Assembly: GCA_910587425.1 (NCBI GenBank)
Contig: CAJUKU010000005.1
Span: 62,001-126,000 of the forward strand
DNA: 64,000 bases
Direction of reading: 5' to 3'
Source: an uncultured Muribaculaceae bacterium
GTDB lineage: Bacteria; Bacteroidota; Bacteroidia; Bacteroidales; Muribaculaceae
Shown: piece by piece, positions 15,693 to 25,340 of the stretch
Position numbering within the stretch: position 1 is the stretch's first letter
Layout: each line of letters begins with the position of its first letter
Translations under genes and position numbers: made by a program
The notes under the pieces: model-generated
What the model was told of the DNA's origin: nothing
Seen by the model: the letters and a program-made list of their open reading frames with translations, nothing else
Databases searched by the model: none

Positions 15693-17579
15693 TCAGTCCT
15701 CTGAATAGTGGCGGAGCACACGGCGGTAAGAGTTGAATATCTTTGATTTTGAAACGAATCCCACATAGTGACCGTCTGACTCTATCACCGGCAGATTCCA
15801 TGCCCCGGTATCGTCAAACGTCTTCATCACCTGCTCCATGCTCTGCCCTATCACCACGCGTGCCGGGGGCATGCTCATGAACTTGTCTACGTGCATGCGT
15901 CTGTAGAGATCTGGTCGGAACATGATGTTACGGATATCATCAAGCAGCACCACACCGATAAGCCTCTCCTCGCTGTCGAGCACCGGGAAAAGGTTGCGGT
16001 GTGACTTTGCTATAACGCCCACCATCTCCTTGAGGTTCATTTCAGGGCGCACCGACAGAAAGTCAGTCTCGATCACATTGTCGATCTTCAGCAGCGTCAG
16101 CACTGCCTTGTCCTTATGGTGGGTCATAAGCTCGCCGCGCTGCGCCAGTCGCATCGCATATATACTGTACGGCTCAAACATCTTTATCGTACCGTACGAG
16201 AGGGTCGAGACTATAAGAAGAGGCAGAAACAGCTCGTAGCCGCCGGTCAGTTCCGCCGTAAGGAAGATCGCCATAAGCGGGGCATGCATCACACCCGACA
16301 TCACACCCGACATACCCATCAGCGCGAAATTCTTCACCGAGAGGTCGAGCCCGAACAGATTGTTGGTCAGGTAGGCGAAGAAGAATCCCGCCATACACCC
16401 CACGTAGAGCGAAGGCGCGAAAGTACCACCCACGCCGCCTGCGCCATTTGTTGCCGAGGTCGCAAACACCTTTGTCAGTATTATCAGGGCTACGAACATG
16501 AGGATAAACCACACGTTCTTGCGGTCGGAATAGAATATCGAGCCGTCGAGAATGCTACCCACATCGCCTCCGAGCAGATCCTCGATAGCACCGTAACCCT
16601 CACCGTAGAGCGGAGGGAAGATGAACACAAGCGACGAGAGCAGCGCACCGCCTATAGCCATGCGCACCCACCGGTTCTTGACCGACCCGAAATAATTCTC
16701 CATCATGTTCATCACGCGGGTGAAATATAGCGACACGAGTCCGCAGAACACACCCAACATTATGGCGTAAGGTATCCGCTGCGTGACAAACGGCTCGCTC
16801 TGCATGAAAAAGAATTCCACATTATAGCCGGTAAACGTGTAGGCGATCGTTGCCGCAGTGATAGAGGATATGAGCAGGGGCATCACCGACACTGTGGTCA
16901 GATCCAGCATAAGCACCTCAAGCGTGAAAAGCATCCCCGCTATCGGCGCCTTGAAGATACCGGCGATACCCGCTGCGGCTCCGCAACCCACAAGGATCAT
17001 CAGAACCCTCGGCGACATGCGCATCAGCGAGCCGACCTGCGAGCCTATGGCGGCTCCGGTATAGACTATAGGACCCTCAGCTCCCACAGAGCCGCCGAAA
17101 CCGATGGTTATCGAGCTTGCCACAACCGAACTGTACACGTTATGACGTTTCAACCGGCTCTTGTTCTGCGAGATTGCATACAATACCCGCGTCACACCAT
17201 GGCTTATGTTGTCGCGCACCACGTAGCGCACGAACAGCACCGTGATCAGTATGCCCACCACCGGGTAGATGAAAAACAGGTAGTTGCCGCCCGTAATGGA
17301 AAGATGCGACGTCAGGAGCGATGATATCAGATGGATGAGTGATTTCAGCACAAGCGCCGCAAATCCACACAGCACACCGACCACGAGCGACAGGAATATC
17401 ACGAAATTCTTCTCCTTCACATGACGCTCGCGCCATAACAGGAATTTCATGAACATTTCGCGCAATCCCCCCTTGCCACCGCACTCCTCATCAGCAGCGG
17501 CTGACGTCGGCGTGCTGTCGGCGTAGTCAGCCTGAGTGGCACTGTGCCTTCCTGTGTCTATATCTTCCGGCTCTTTCAC
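15693..17579 (-). CDS. ClC-family chloride channel/antiporter with CBS pair
   Basis: 628 aa. A ~55-residue cytoplasmic start is followed by the ClC membrane core. The selectivity motif GGSVGAEGP contains the gating Glu168. The second loop GGVGGTFAPSLYVG also matches. The C-terminal ~130 residues form two CBS domains (VIETDFLSVRPEMNL and VDKFMSMPPARVV), which usually bind adenine nucleotides. The start codon is GTG at 17579, overlapping the tsaC stop codon (GTGA), so translation is probably coupled. Whether it is a channel or an H+/Cl- exchanger cannot be decided here. Confidence 0.93.
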   Translation of the reverse strand: MKEPEDIDTGRHSATQADYADSTPTSAAADEECGGKGGLREMFMKFLLWRERHVKEKNFVIFLSLVVGVLCGFAALVLKSLIHLISSLLTSHLSITGGNYLFFIYPVVGILITVLFVRYVVRDNISHGVTRVLYAISQNKSRLKRHNVYSSVVASSITIGFGGSVGAEGPIVYTGAAIGSQVGSLMRMSPRVLMILVGCGAAAGIAGIFKAPIAGMLFTLEVLMLDLTTVSVMPLLISSITAATIAYTFTGYNVEFFFMQSEPFVTQRIPYAIMLGVFCGLVSLYFTRVMNMMENYFGSVKNRWVRMAIGGALLSSLVFIFPPLYGEGYGAIEDLLGGDVGSILDGSIFYSDRKNVWFILMFVALIILTKVFATSATNGAGGVGGTFAPSLYVGCMAGFFFAYLTNNLFGLDLSVKNFALMGMSGVMSGVMHAPLMAIFLTAELTGGYELFLPLLIVSTLSYGTIKMFEPYSIYAMRLAQRGELMTHHKDKAVLTLLKIDNVIETDFLSVRPEMNLKEMVGVIAKSHRNLFPVLDSEERLIGVVLLDDIRNIMFRPDLYRRMHVDKFMSMPPARVVIGQSMEQVMKTFDDTGAWNLPVIESDGHYVGFVSKSKIFNSYRRVLRHYSED

Positions 17580-18196
17580 GGGCGAAGTATTTTGATCACA
17601 CCTCCGTCAGAGATCTTGACCACCGACGAGGGAGTGTGTGGAGTTTTGTCATCACGACCGGTCATTGCCACATAATCGGCTGCCGCAAGTATCTCCGGAT
17701 CTATATCGGCGAAAGTCGCGGGAGTAGCATCACCGCTGCGGTTAGCCGACGTCGACACCAGCGGACACCGCAGCATCCGGCACAGGCGCTGGGCAAAACC
17801 GGCGCCTACAATGCGTATGGCTGCGCTGCCATCAGCGGCAAGAAGCTCAGGAGCAAGACCGCGCGGATGGTCATAGACGATAGTCATAGGCTGCACACCT
17901 GCCGATGCGTCGATAAGCTGCCATGCGGCTTCCGGCACATCATCGACCCAACGGTCGAGCATCGGTTCATCAGCCACAAGCGAGATAAGCGCCTTGGAGT
18001 CGGCACGCCGTTTTATCTCAAATATGCGCCTGACGGCTTCGCTGTTTGTGGCATCGCAACCTATCCCCCAGACAGTATCTGTCGGGTAGACCACAACACC
18101 ACCTGCACGCAGCGCGGCAAGTGCATCATTCAGATCCGCACGGAGAGCATCGCCGCCACGGTTATCACCTTCTGCTGTGGTTTTCTCTTTTTCCAT
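17576..18196 (-). CDS. tsaC: Threonylcarbamoyl-AMP synthase (Sua5/YciO/YrdC family)
   Basis: Makes threonylcarbamoyl-AMP from Thr, bicarbonate and ATP for t6A37 in tRNAs. The 206-aa YrdC domain carries GGVVVYPTDTVWGIGCDA, FEIKRRADSKALISLV and the nucleotide-site CPLVSTSANRSGDATP. The first ~20 residues are poorly conserved and acidic. There is no Sua5 C-terminal domain. It is the first gene of the leftward operon tsaC-clcA-hflX. Confidence 0.93.
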   Translation of the reverse strand: MEKEKTTAEGDNRGGDALRADLNDALAALRAGGVVVYPTDTVWGIGCDATNSEAVRRIFEIKRRADSKALISLVADEPMLDRWVDDVPEAAWQLIDASAGVQPMTIVYDHPRGLAPELLAADGSAAIRIVGAGFAQRLCRMLRCPLVSTSANRSGDATPATFADIDPEILAAADYVAMTGRDDKTPHTPSSVVKISDGGVIKILRP

Positions 18197-18230
18197 TGAT
18201 TACAGGTTGCTCGATCGGTTAACTTTTATG

Positions 18231-18238
18231 CAAAAGTA
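18231..18238 (-). promoter_or_regulatory. -7 box of tsaC-clcA-hflX
   Basis: Minus-strand TACTTTTG, with GTTG 19 bp upstream (18258-18261) as a weak -33 box. The leader is about 30 nt. Confidence 0.5.
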
Positions 18239-18343
18239 AGAATAATCCACGGAATCACAACCAACACCCCCGATTTTTCTACCGATCTCCGACACCCGCC
18301 CGATGATCAACACACCGACGGCTCACTGCTGCGTAATATGAGA

Positions 18344-18370
18344 ACCGCCACGCTTCTGCAGCGCGGCGGT
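18344..18370 (-). terminator. Hairpin after the 18.4-kb lipoprotein gene
   Basis: ACCGCC..CGC paired with GCG..GGCGGT around a short loop, 45 bp past the stop codon on the minus strand. The U-run is weak. Confidence 0.45.
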
Positions 18371-18415
18371 CCGATATATATGAGGATATAATTGTGTGTC
18401 AGTTGTCAGCAGATA

Positions 18416-18901
18416 TCACTGCTCCTGCGTTGATGCATGACCGGTAAACGTTCCCTGAGTCTCGGTCTCTGAAGGTGTCGGAATATCATCGGCGCTTGCC
18501 ACCACCTGCATGGTTGTGGCATAATAACCGATTGCCGGCTCGCACCCCTCCTCAGCTATATTCATGCTCAGCGAGAGAATATGTTTGCCAAGTTCAAGCA
18601 CGGAGGTGTCGAATTCCACAGTGAACGGGGCGACTACCGACGAGCCTACGACCCAACCGTCAAGACCGTATGTGACATTGAGCACGGCTGCTTTCTTGCC
18701 TTCACGGACAGGTGTGGCGGTAACGGAGTTGATCACAAACGGCTCACCCTGCACCACGTAGAGCACACCGTCGACCGATGTAGCGCCAGTATACTCCGTT
18801 GTCAGGTTTACGTCAGGCAGATCGTCGTCGTCAGAGCATGCTGTCAGAGCGAGCAGCGGCAACGCCAGCAGCAGATAGATAAACTTTTTCATAGTTTTCA
18901 T
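18416..18901 (-). CDS. Lipoprotein of unknown function
   Basis: A 161-aa product. The signal peptide MKTMKKFIYLLLALPLLALTAC ends in a lipobox followed by SDDDD, an acidic +2 region. In Bacteroidetes such a region is linked to lipoprotein export to the surface. The mature part looks like one beta-sandwich domain with no catalytic motif (YTGATSVDGVLYVVQGEPF). I do not recognise a named family. The second Met (18892) is an equally good start. It lies 90 bp downstream of clpB on the same strand. Confidence 0.75.
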   Translation of the reverse strand: MKTMKKFIYLLLALPLLALTACSDDDDLPDVNLTTEYTGATSVDGVLYVVQGEPFVINSVTATPVREGKKAAVLNVTYGLDGWVVGSSVVAPFTVEFDTSVLELGKHILSLSMNIAEEGCEPAIGYYATTMQVVASADDIPTPSETETQGTFTGHASTQEQ

Positions 18902-18991
18902 AGAGAGTGATTAAGAGATTAATATCAAAAAGTAATGGAAAGAGTCATAAAAATGGGGAGAGGGAGAATGAGTATTTCATCAGGGACTGGA

Positions 18992-21592
18992 TCAGTTGCG
19001 GAACACGAGCTTCGCCTCCTCGCCCGCACCTTCGGTATCGATCACGATCGGACGATCCTTGTCGACCTTCTGTGCGAGGATATCCTTCGAGAGCTGGTTG
19101 AGCACCAACCGGTGGATAGCTCGTTTTACCGGACGGGCACCGAATTCCGGATCATAGCCCTCCTGGGCAAGATAATGCAGAGCCTCGGGAGTGATCTCAA
19201 GCGTAACGCCGTTGCGGGCGAGCATCTTCTTGATGCTGTTTATCTGCAAGCCGACGATCTCCTCGATCTCACGCTCGTTGAGCGGCGTGAACATGATTAT
19301 CTCATCGATACGGTTCAGGAACTCGGGGCGGATAGTCTGCTTCAGCATCTCTATCACCTCACCCTTGGTGCGCTCCACAGTCTCGTCATGATTCTCAGGA
19401 GTCATCTTGGCGAAATTATCGCGGATCACCGACGAACCCATGTTTGAGGTCATGATTATGATGGTGTTCTTGAAGTTCACAAGTCTTCCCTTGTTATCGG
19501 TCAGTCGTCCGTCATCAAGCACCTGCAGCAGAATGTTGAACACATCCGGATGAGCTTTCTCGATCTCATCGAACAGCACTACCGAGTAAGGTTTGCGGCG
19601 CACTGCCTCTGTGAGCTGACCACCCTCATCGTAACCCACGTATCCGGGAGGTGCTCCTACCAGACGGCTCACGGTGTGCTTCTCCTGATACTCGCTCATA
19701 TCGATACGGGTCATCATATTCTCATCGTCAAACAGATACTCTGCCAAAGCCTTTGCGAGTTCCGTCTTGCCCACACCTGTCGTACCCAGGAAGATGAACG
19801 AGCCGATAGGACGGCGCGGATCGTTAAGTCCGGCACGTGAGCGGCGCACGGCATCGGCGATAGCACGGATCGCCTCCTCCTGACCCACCACGCGTGAGTG
19901 AAGCTCAGCCTCCAGATGCAGCAGTTTCTCTTTCTCGCTCTGCACCATCTTGTTCACCGGGATACCGGTCCAGCGGCTTACCACATCGGCGATATCCTCT
20001 GCGTCGACCTCCTCCTTGATCAGAGCTTTCTCACCCTGCATCATATTGAGTTGTTCCTGGATCTCCTGATTCTCGCGTTCCTTCTCCTGGACGCGGGAGT
20101 AACGGATCTCGGCTACCTTCGCATAGTCGCCCTCGCGCTCGGCGCGGTCGGCTTCGAAGTTCAGCTGCTCGATATCGATCTTGTTCTGCTGTATGCGGTT
20201 GATCAGGTCTTTCTCAGCCTTCCATTTTGCCGTGAATTCCTTCTCCTCCTCGCGCATCGAGGCAAGATCCTTCTCTATCTCATGCACCTTCTCCTTGTCG
20301 CCCTCGCGCTTTATAGCCTCACGCTCGATCTCTTTCTGTGCTATGCGGCGCGAGATCTCATCGAGAGCCTGTGGCACGGAGTCTATCTCAAGGCGGAGTT
20401 TGGAGGCTGCCTCATCCACAAGGTCGATAGCCTTGTCGGGCAGGAAACGGTCAGTGATGTAACGCTCCGAGAGCTGCACTGCCGCGATAATCGCCTCATC
20501 GCGGATGCGCACCTTATGGTGGTTCTCGTAGCGTTCTTTCAAACCTCGGAGAATCGCGATTGCGCTCATCTCATCCGGCTCGTTGACCATCACTTTCTGG
20601 AATCGGCGCTCAAGTGCCTTATCCTTCTCAAAATATTTCTGATACTCGTCGAGCGTAGTCGCACCGATGCTGCGCAGTTCACCGCGTGCCAGTGCAGGCT
20701 TGAGGATGTTGGCGGCATCCATTGCGCCCTCGCCCTTTCCGGCACCGACAAGTGTATGGATCTCATCGATGAAGAGTATTATCTCTCCATCGCTCTGGGT
20801 CACTTCGTTGACGATTGCTTTAAGGCGTTCCTCAAACTCACCTTTATATTTGGCACCGGCGACAAGAGCACCCATGTCAAGTGAGAAGATCTGCTTCGTG
20901 CGCAAGTTTTCCGGCACATCACCGCGCACTATGCGCTGCGCCAAGCCCTCGGCTATGGCGGTCTTACCGGTACCCGGCTCACCGATCAGCATCGGGTTAT
21001 TCTTGGTGCGTCGGCTCAATATCTGGAGCACGCGGCGAATCTCATCGTCACGCCCGATCACAGGATCGAGTTTACCGGAGCGCGCACGGTCATTCAGGTT
21101 TATGGCATATTTACCGAGAGCATCGTATGTATCCTCGGCACCCTGGTCGGTCACTTTCTTCCCCTTACGGAGTTCGGCTATCGCGCCTGTGAGATCCTTC
21201 TCGCTCAGACCCGCATCCTTAAGCGCCGACGACGCCGGCGACTTCACTTCAAACAGTGCAAGCAGAATAGCTTCGAGAGTGACGTACTCGTCACCCTGCT
21301 TTTTCGCGAGATCAATAGCTTTCTGAAGCACATCGTTCGACTCACGGCTCAGATAAGGCTCGCCACCCGACACTTTCGGCAGCGCGGCTATATCACGGTC
21401 GACAGCCTGCGTCACCATCGGCAGGCTCGCACCGGTCTTGGCGAAAATAAACTTCGCCACCGATTCGCCCTCTGAGATCACGGCTTTCAATATATGCACA
21501 GGCTCTATAGCCTGGTTGCCGTTATTCTTGGTAAGCTCTACAGCTTTCTGTATGGCTTCCTGCGATTTGATGGTAAAATTATTGAAATTCAT
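18992..21592 (-). CDS. clpB: ATP-dependent disaggregase ClpB
   Basis: An 866-aa Hsp100 chaperone that, with DnaK/DnaJ, pulls polypeptides out of aggregates through its hexameric pore. Order of parts: Clp-N repeats (from MNFNNFTIKSQEAIQKAVEL), AAA1 with Walker A GEPGTGKTAIAEG (about 203-215), the long coiled middle domain (about 400-525) that marks ClpB rather than ClpA/C, and AAA2 with GTTGVGKTELAKA (about 605). The pore loop GYVGYDEGG and the C-terminal small domain follow. No CIRCE element is visible. A near-consensus minus-strand TTAATTTG lies about 30 bp upstream. Confidence 0.97.
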   Translation of the reverse strand: MNFNNFTIKSQEAIQKAVELTKNNGNQAIEPVHILKAVISEGESVAKFIFAKTGASLPMVTQAVDRDIAALPKVSGGEPYLSRESNDVLQKAIDLAKKQGDEYVTLEAILLALFEVKSPASSALKDAGLSEKDLTGAIAELRKGKKVTDQGAEDTYDALGKYAINLNDRARSGKLDPVIGRDDEIRRVLQILSRRTKNNPMLIGEPGTGKTAIAEGLAQRIVRGDVPENLRTKQIFSLDMGALVAGAKYKGEFEERLKAIVNEVTQSDGEIILFIDEIHTLVGAGKGEGAMDAANILKPALARGELRSIGATTLDEYQKYFEKDKALERRFQKVMVNEPDEMSAIAILRGLKERYENHHKVRIRDEAIIAAVQLSERYITDRFLPDKAIDLVDEAASKLRLEIDSVPQALDEISRRIAQKEIEREAIKREGDKEKVHEIEKDLASMREEEKEFTAKWKAEKDLINRIQQNKIDIEQLNFEADRAEREGDYAKVAEIRYSRVQEKERENQEIQEQLNMMQGEKALIKEEVDAEDIADVVSRWTGIPVNKMVQSEKEKLLHLEAELHSRVVGQEEAIRAIADAVRRSRAGLNDPRRPIGSFIFLGTTGVGKTELAKALAEYLFDDENMMTRIDMSEYQEKHTVSRLVGAPPGYVGYDEGGQLTEAVRRKPYSVVLFDEIEKAHPDVFNILLQVLDDGRLTDNKGRLVNFKNTIIIMTSNMGSSVIRDNFAKMTPENHDETVERTKGEVIEMLKQTIRPEFLNRIDEIIMFTPLNEREIEEIVGLQINSIKKMLARNGVTLEITPEALHYLAQEGYDPEFGARPVKRAIHRLVLNQLSKDILAQKVDKDRPIVIDTEGAGEEAKLVFRN

Positions 21593-21998
21593 ATCATCGT
21601 TTGGTTATGTGTTTTTTTGACAAATTAAGCGCCGTCATCAAATAGTTGGAACGTCGCCCGGACCGGAGGACACCCGCAGGTGCCACCTTGACCGGTTTTG
21701 CTATTCTAACAAACTCAATGCCGCATTGGTTGTGCCTTTGGTGAAGAAAATTTAAAACAGCGGCTGCGATTGATTATCAAGCCTATAATTTTACAATCAA
21801 ACATCCCGCCGAATGCACTTGTTGTAGAATTAATCGGCAAATCTGTCAGAGATTGAAATTCTTTTCCTAATTTTGCCGATTGATTAGAGTGCTTTTACTT
21901 ATAAATCACATTAAGAATGAGTACTCTCGTTTAAAACATTTCTGTGTGTGTTGGAATCAAACACGCATTAACCCATCTGATTATCCCAGCCGAACAAG
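21593..21998. other. 406-bp intergenic region between divergent clpB and topA
   Basis: AT-rich on the topA side. Holds a near-consensus clpB -7 box close to 21630 and the topA -7 box at 21868-21875. No RNA gene, repeat or open frame that I can support. Confidence 0.5.
21868..21875 (+). promoter_or_regulatory. -7 box of topA
   Basis: TAATTTTG fits TAnnTTTG; the predicted leader is about 115 nt. The -33 box is weak. Confidence 0.5.
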
Positions 21999-24329
21999 AT
22001 GATAAAGAACCTCGTGATTGTCGAATCGCCCGCAAAGGCTAAGACCATTGGCAAATTTTTAGGTAACGATTATACCGTCATGTCGAGTTACGGGCACATC
22101 CGCGACCTCCGCAAGAAAGATTTCAGTATTGAGAAGGATCACGACTTCACACCCGTATATGAGGTTCCCGACGACAAGAAACGCCTTGTCGCCGACCTGC
22201 GCAAAGCTGCCTCCGAGGCTAAGATGGTATGGCTCGCTTCCGATGAAGACCGCGAGGGTGAGGCTATTGCATGGCATCTTTTCGAGGAGCTTAACCTTAA
22301 GCCGGAGAACACCAAGCGTATTGTATTTCATGAGATCACGAAAGAAGCGATACTCAATGCCATAAAGAATCCGCGCGATATCGATATAAACCTCGTCGAC
22401 GCGCAGCAGGCACGCCGCGTGCTCGACCGTATTGTGGGATTCGAGCTGTCGCCGGTACTTTGGCGCAAGATCAAGCCGGCTCTGTCGGCAGGACGCGTGC
22501 AGAGCGTGGCAGTACGTCTGATTGTGGAGCGTGAGGAGGAGATAAAGAATTTCAAGCCCGAGCAGTATTTCCGCGTCAATGGCACATTCTCCACCACAAA
22601 AGGTGAGGAGATACGCGCTGAGCTCTCGCGACGTCTACCCGACGAGACTACCGCACGTCAGTTCATCAACGAGTGCGCCGACGCCCTGTTCAGTATCGGA
22701 GAAGTCAACGTGCGCCCGGTTGTAAAATCACCCGCACCTCCCTTCACCACCTCGACACTGCAGCAGGAGGCATCACGCAAACTGGGAATGACCGTTTCGC
22801 AGACAATGATGGTGGCTCAACGTCTGTACGAGGCAGGACACATTACTTATATGCGTACCGACTCGTTGAACCTCTCAACCCTCGCCCTCAATGCGATTGC
22901 CGGTGAGATAAAAGCTAACATCGGCGAACAATACCTCAAGATACGTCACTATCACACAAGTTCCAAGGGTGCACAGGAGGCGCACGAGGCTATACGCCCC
23001 ACCTACGTCGGACAGCGCACTATTGAAGGCACCGTGCAGGAACGCCGCCTATACGACCTCATCTGGAAGCGCACCATGGCATCGCAGATGGCTGACGCAC
23101 AGATAGAGAAAACCACAGTGGAGATATGCCCCTCCACCCGCAAGGAACACTTCACCGCAACAGGCGAGGTGATCAAGTTCGACGGTTTCCTCCGCGTATA
23201 TATTGAAGGAACCGATGACAATTCCGAAGGAGAGACAGCCGAAGGGATGCTCCCCAAAGTCACCGAAGGTCAACCGGTGGCTTGCAATGAGATAACAGCT
23301 ACGGAGCGCTACACACAGCATCCGCCACGCTTCACTGAGGCATCGCTCGTGAAGAAAATGGAGGAGCTCGGCATCGGACGCCCATCCACCTATGCCCCCA
23401 CAATATCCACCATACAGCAGAGGGAATACGTAGAGAAAGGCGACCGCCCCGGAAAAGAGCAGCAGTTCGTGCGGCTCACGCTTACCGACGGACGCGTAGC
23501 ACGCTCCACCAAAACCGAAAATGTTGGCGCCGACAAGGGCAAACTGATGCCCACCGACACCGGAATCGTCGTCAATGAATTCCTCACAAGTTATTTCCCT
23601 AACGTACTCGACTACAATTTCACTGCCTCCGTGGAGCAGCGCTTCGACCAGATCGCCGAAGGCAACGCTAACTGGAACAAGGAGATCGGCGATTTCTACG
23701 ATGTGTTCCACCCCGAGGTGACAAAGGCAAGCGACATGCGCCTGGAGCACAAAGTGGGCGAACGCATGCTTGGCACCGACCCTGCCACCGGACAGCCTGT
23801 ATCTGTCAAGATCGGACGATTCGGTCCAGTAGTGCAGATCGGCGACAGCGCAGCCGACGAAAAGCCCCGCTTCGCATCACTGCGCAAGGATCAGTCAGTC
23901 TTTGACATCACTCTGCAGGAAGCATTGCGGCTGTTCGAGCTGCCGCGCAATCTCGGTGAGTTCGAGGGCTCGACCGTAAGTGTCGGACTCGGACGGTTCG
24001 GACCATACATCAAACATGCCGGCAAATACGTATCAATACCTAAGGACTACTCACCGCTCGAGATCACACTCACTGAGGCGGAGGCTCTGATAGCGGCTAA
24101 ACGCGAGGCTGACAACAAGAAGACCGTTAAGGTGTTCGAGGAGGAGCCTGACCTGCAGATACTCAACGGCAGATACGGCGTATATATCTCCTATAAGAAA
24201 TCAAACTACAAGATACCCAAGAGCGTCGCCGATCCTGCCGCACTCACACTCGAAGAGTGCCACAAGATCATTGAGTCACAGCCCGAACCGGCAAAGAAAA
24301 CCGCACGCCGCACAACCAGGAAGAAATAA
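21999..24329 (+). CDS. topA: DNA topoisomerase I
   Basis: A 776-aa type IA topoisomerase that relaxes negative supercoils. The TOPRIM domain starts VIVESPAKAKTIGKFLG and has the metal-binding DEDREGEAIAWHL. The hinge motif is SAGRVQSVAVRLIVEREEEI. The catalytic tyrosine is Tyr284 in GHITYMRTDSLNLS. Instead of Cys4 zinc fingers the C-terminus has three repeats with GRFGPVVQIG, GRFGPYIKH and GRYGVYISY, then a basic tail. This is the usual Bacteroidetes form. Its TAA overlaps the ATG of the next gene by one base. Confidence 0.97.
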   Translation: MIKNLVIVESPAKAKTIGKFLGNDYTVMSSYGHIRDLRKKDFSIEKDHDFTPVYEVPDDKKRLVADLRKAASEAKMVWLASDEDREGEAIAWHLFEELNLKPENTKRIVFHEITKEAILNAIKNPRDIDINLVDAQQARRVLDRIVGFELSPVLWRKIKPALSAGRVQSVAVRLIVEREEEIKNFKPEQYFRVNGTFSTTKGEEIRAELSRRLPDETTARQFINECADALFSIGEVNVRPVVKSPAPPFTTSTLQQEASRKLGMTVSQTMMVAQRLYEAGHITYMRTDSLNLSTLALNAIAGEIKANIGEQYLKIRHYHTSSKGAQEAHEAIRPTYVGQRTIEGTVQERRLYDLIWKRTMASQMADAQIEKTTVEICPSTRKEHFTATGEVIKFDGFLRVYIEGTDDNSEGETAEGMLPKVTEGQPVACNEITATERYTQHPPRFTEASLVKKMEELGIGRPSTYAPTISTIQQREYVEKGDRPGKEQQFVRLTLTDGRVARSTKTENVGADKGKLMPTDTGIVVNEFLTSYFPNVLDYNFTASVEQRFDQIAEGNANWNKEIGDFYDVFHPEVTKASDMRLEHKVGERMLGTDPATGQPVSVKIGRFGPVVQIGDSAADEKPRFASLRKDQSVFDITLQEALRLFELPRNLGEFEGSTVSVGLGRFGPYIKHAGKYVSIPKDYSPLEITLTEAEALIAAKREADNKKTVKVFEEEPDLQILNGRYGVYISYKKSNYKIPKSVADPAALTLEECHKIIESQPEPAKKTARRTTRKK

Positions 24330-25255
24330 TGCCTAAACGCCCGACACAGAAACCGGGAGCCGAACGTCGCCCGTTCCGTCCCGATGTCATTGAGACATAC
24401 ACCGTCTCCGGTCAACCCGCTCAGCTGATGGAATTCCTCATCGGAGCGATGCCGCAGCGCAAGCGAACCACTGTCAAGGAGTTGCTCAAGCACAACCAGG
24501 TAGCGGTAAACGGCACACCCGTAAGCCAGTTTGACACGCAGCTCAATCCGAGCGACGAGGTGAAAGTCAACCTCACGCGTGAGTTTCAGGTGTTCTACAA
24601 CCGTCGCCTGAAGATAGTCTACGAGGACGATGACATTATCGTTGTCAACAAAGGCTACGGACTGCTGTCGATGGGCAATGACCGCGTGAAAGACGGCACC
24701 GCATACTCCATACTCCGCGACTACGTGAAGTGGGCAGATCCGCGCAACAAGATATTCATCGTGCACCGTCTCGACCGCGATACCTCCGGACTGATGGTAT
24801 TCGCCAAGACACAGGAAGCCAAGGAACGTTTGCAGCATAACTGGAACAACATGGTGCTCTCACGCACCTACCTCGCCGTCGTGGAAGGTCAGCCTGAGCC
24901 TGCCGAGGGTGTCGTGAAATCATATCTCGCCGAAAACAGTCAGTTTGAGGTCTACTCGACTGAGAATCCCGAAGAAGGGAAACTCGCAGTAACCCGCTAC
25001 ACCACACTCCGGTCACGTGGAAAATACTCGCTGCTCGAAGTCTCGCTCGACACCGGTCGAAAGAATCAGATACGCGTCCACATGAAGGATCTCGGATGTC
25101 CGATCTCCGGCGACCGTAAATATGGTGCTGACTCAAGCCCTATCCACCGTCTCGCCCTCCACGCACGCACGCTGCGATTCATCCACCCCATCACCCGGCG
25201 CGACATGAACTTCACCACACCGATACCCGCATCATTCGCATCCATGGTAAAGTAA
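24329..25255 (+). CDS. RluA-family RNA pseudouridine synthase
   Basis: 308 aa. After a basic N-terminal tail comes an S4-like RNA-binding region (TTVKELLKHNQVAVNGTPV). The catalytic RluA domain follows with the Asp in IVHRLDRDTSGLMVFAKT (about residues 146-162). RKNQIRVHMKDLGCPISGD completes it. It isomerises uridines in rRNA or tRNA, but the target position cannot be assigned. Start and stop overlap topA as TAATG, so the two are probably translated from one mRNA. Confidence 0.92.
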   Translation: MPKRPTQKPGAERRPFRPDVIETYTVSGQPAQLMEFLIGAMPQRKRTTVKELLKHNQVAVNGTPVSQFDTQLNPSDEVKVNLTREFQVFYNRRLKIVYEDDDIIVVNKGYGLLSMGNDRVKDGTAYSILRDYVKWADPRNKIFIVHRLDRDTSGLMVFAKTQEAKERLQHNWNNMVLSRTYLAVVEGQPEPAEGVVKSYLAENSQFEVYSTENPEEGKLAVTRYTTLRSRGKYSLLEVSLDTGRKNQIRVHMKDLGCPISGDRKYGADSSPIHRLALHARTLRFIHPITRRDMNFTTPIPASFASMVK

Positions 25256-25277
25256 ATCCGAACACTGCGACAACAAC

Positions 25278-25323
25278 ATAAAAGTAAGCGGGTGTCCCGA
25301 TCGGGACACCCGCTTACTTTTAT
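25278..25323. terminator. Bidirectional terminator between the pseudouridine synthase and sialidase genes
   Basis: Perfect 23-bp palindrome (centre GTCCCGATCGGGAC) with A/T-rich outer arms (ATAAAAGTAAG / CTTACTTTTAT). It lies between convergent genes and serves both. Confidence 0.9.
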
Positions 25324-25340
25324 ACTTGCTGATGCTTATA

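Noticed and set aside
14502..15704. 400-codon rightward frame
   Set aside because: Antisense shadow of hflX, whose GTPase motifs are complete.
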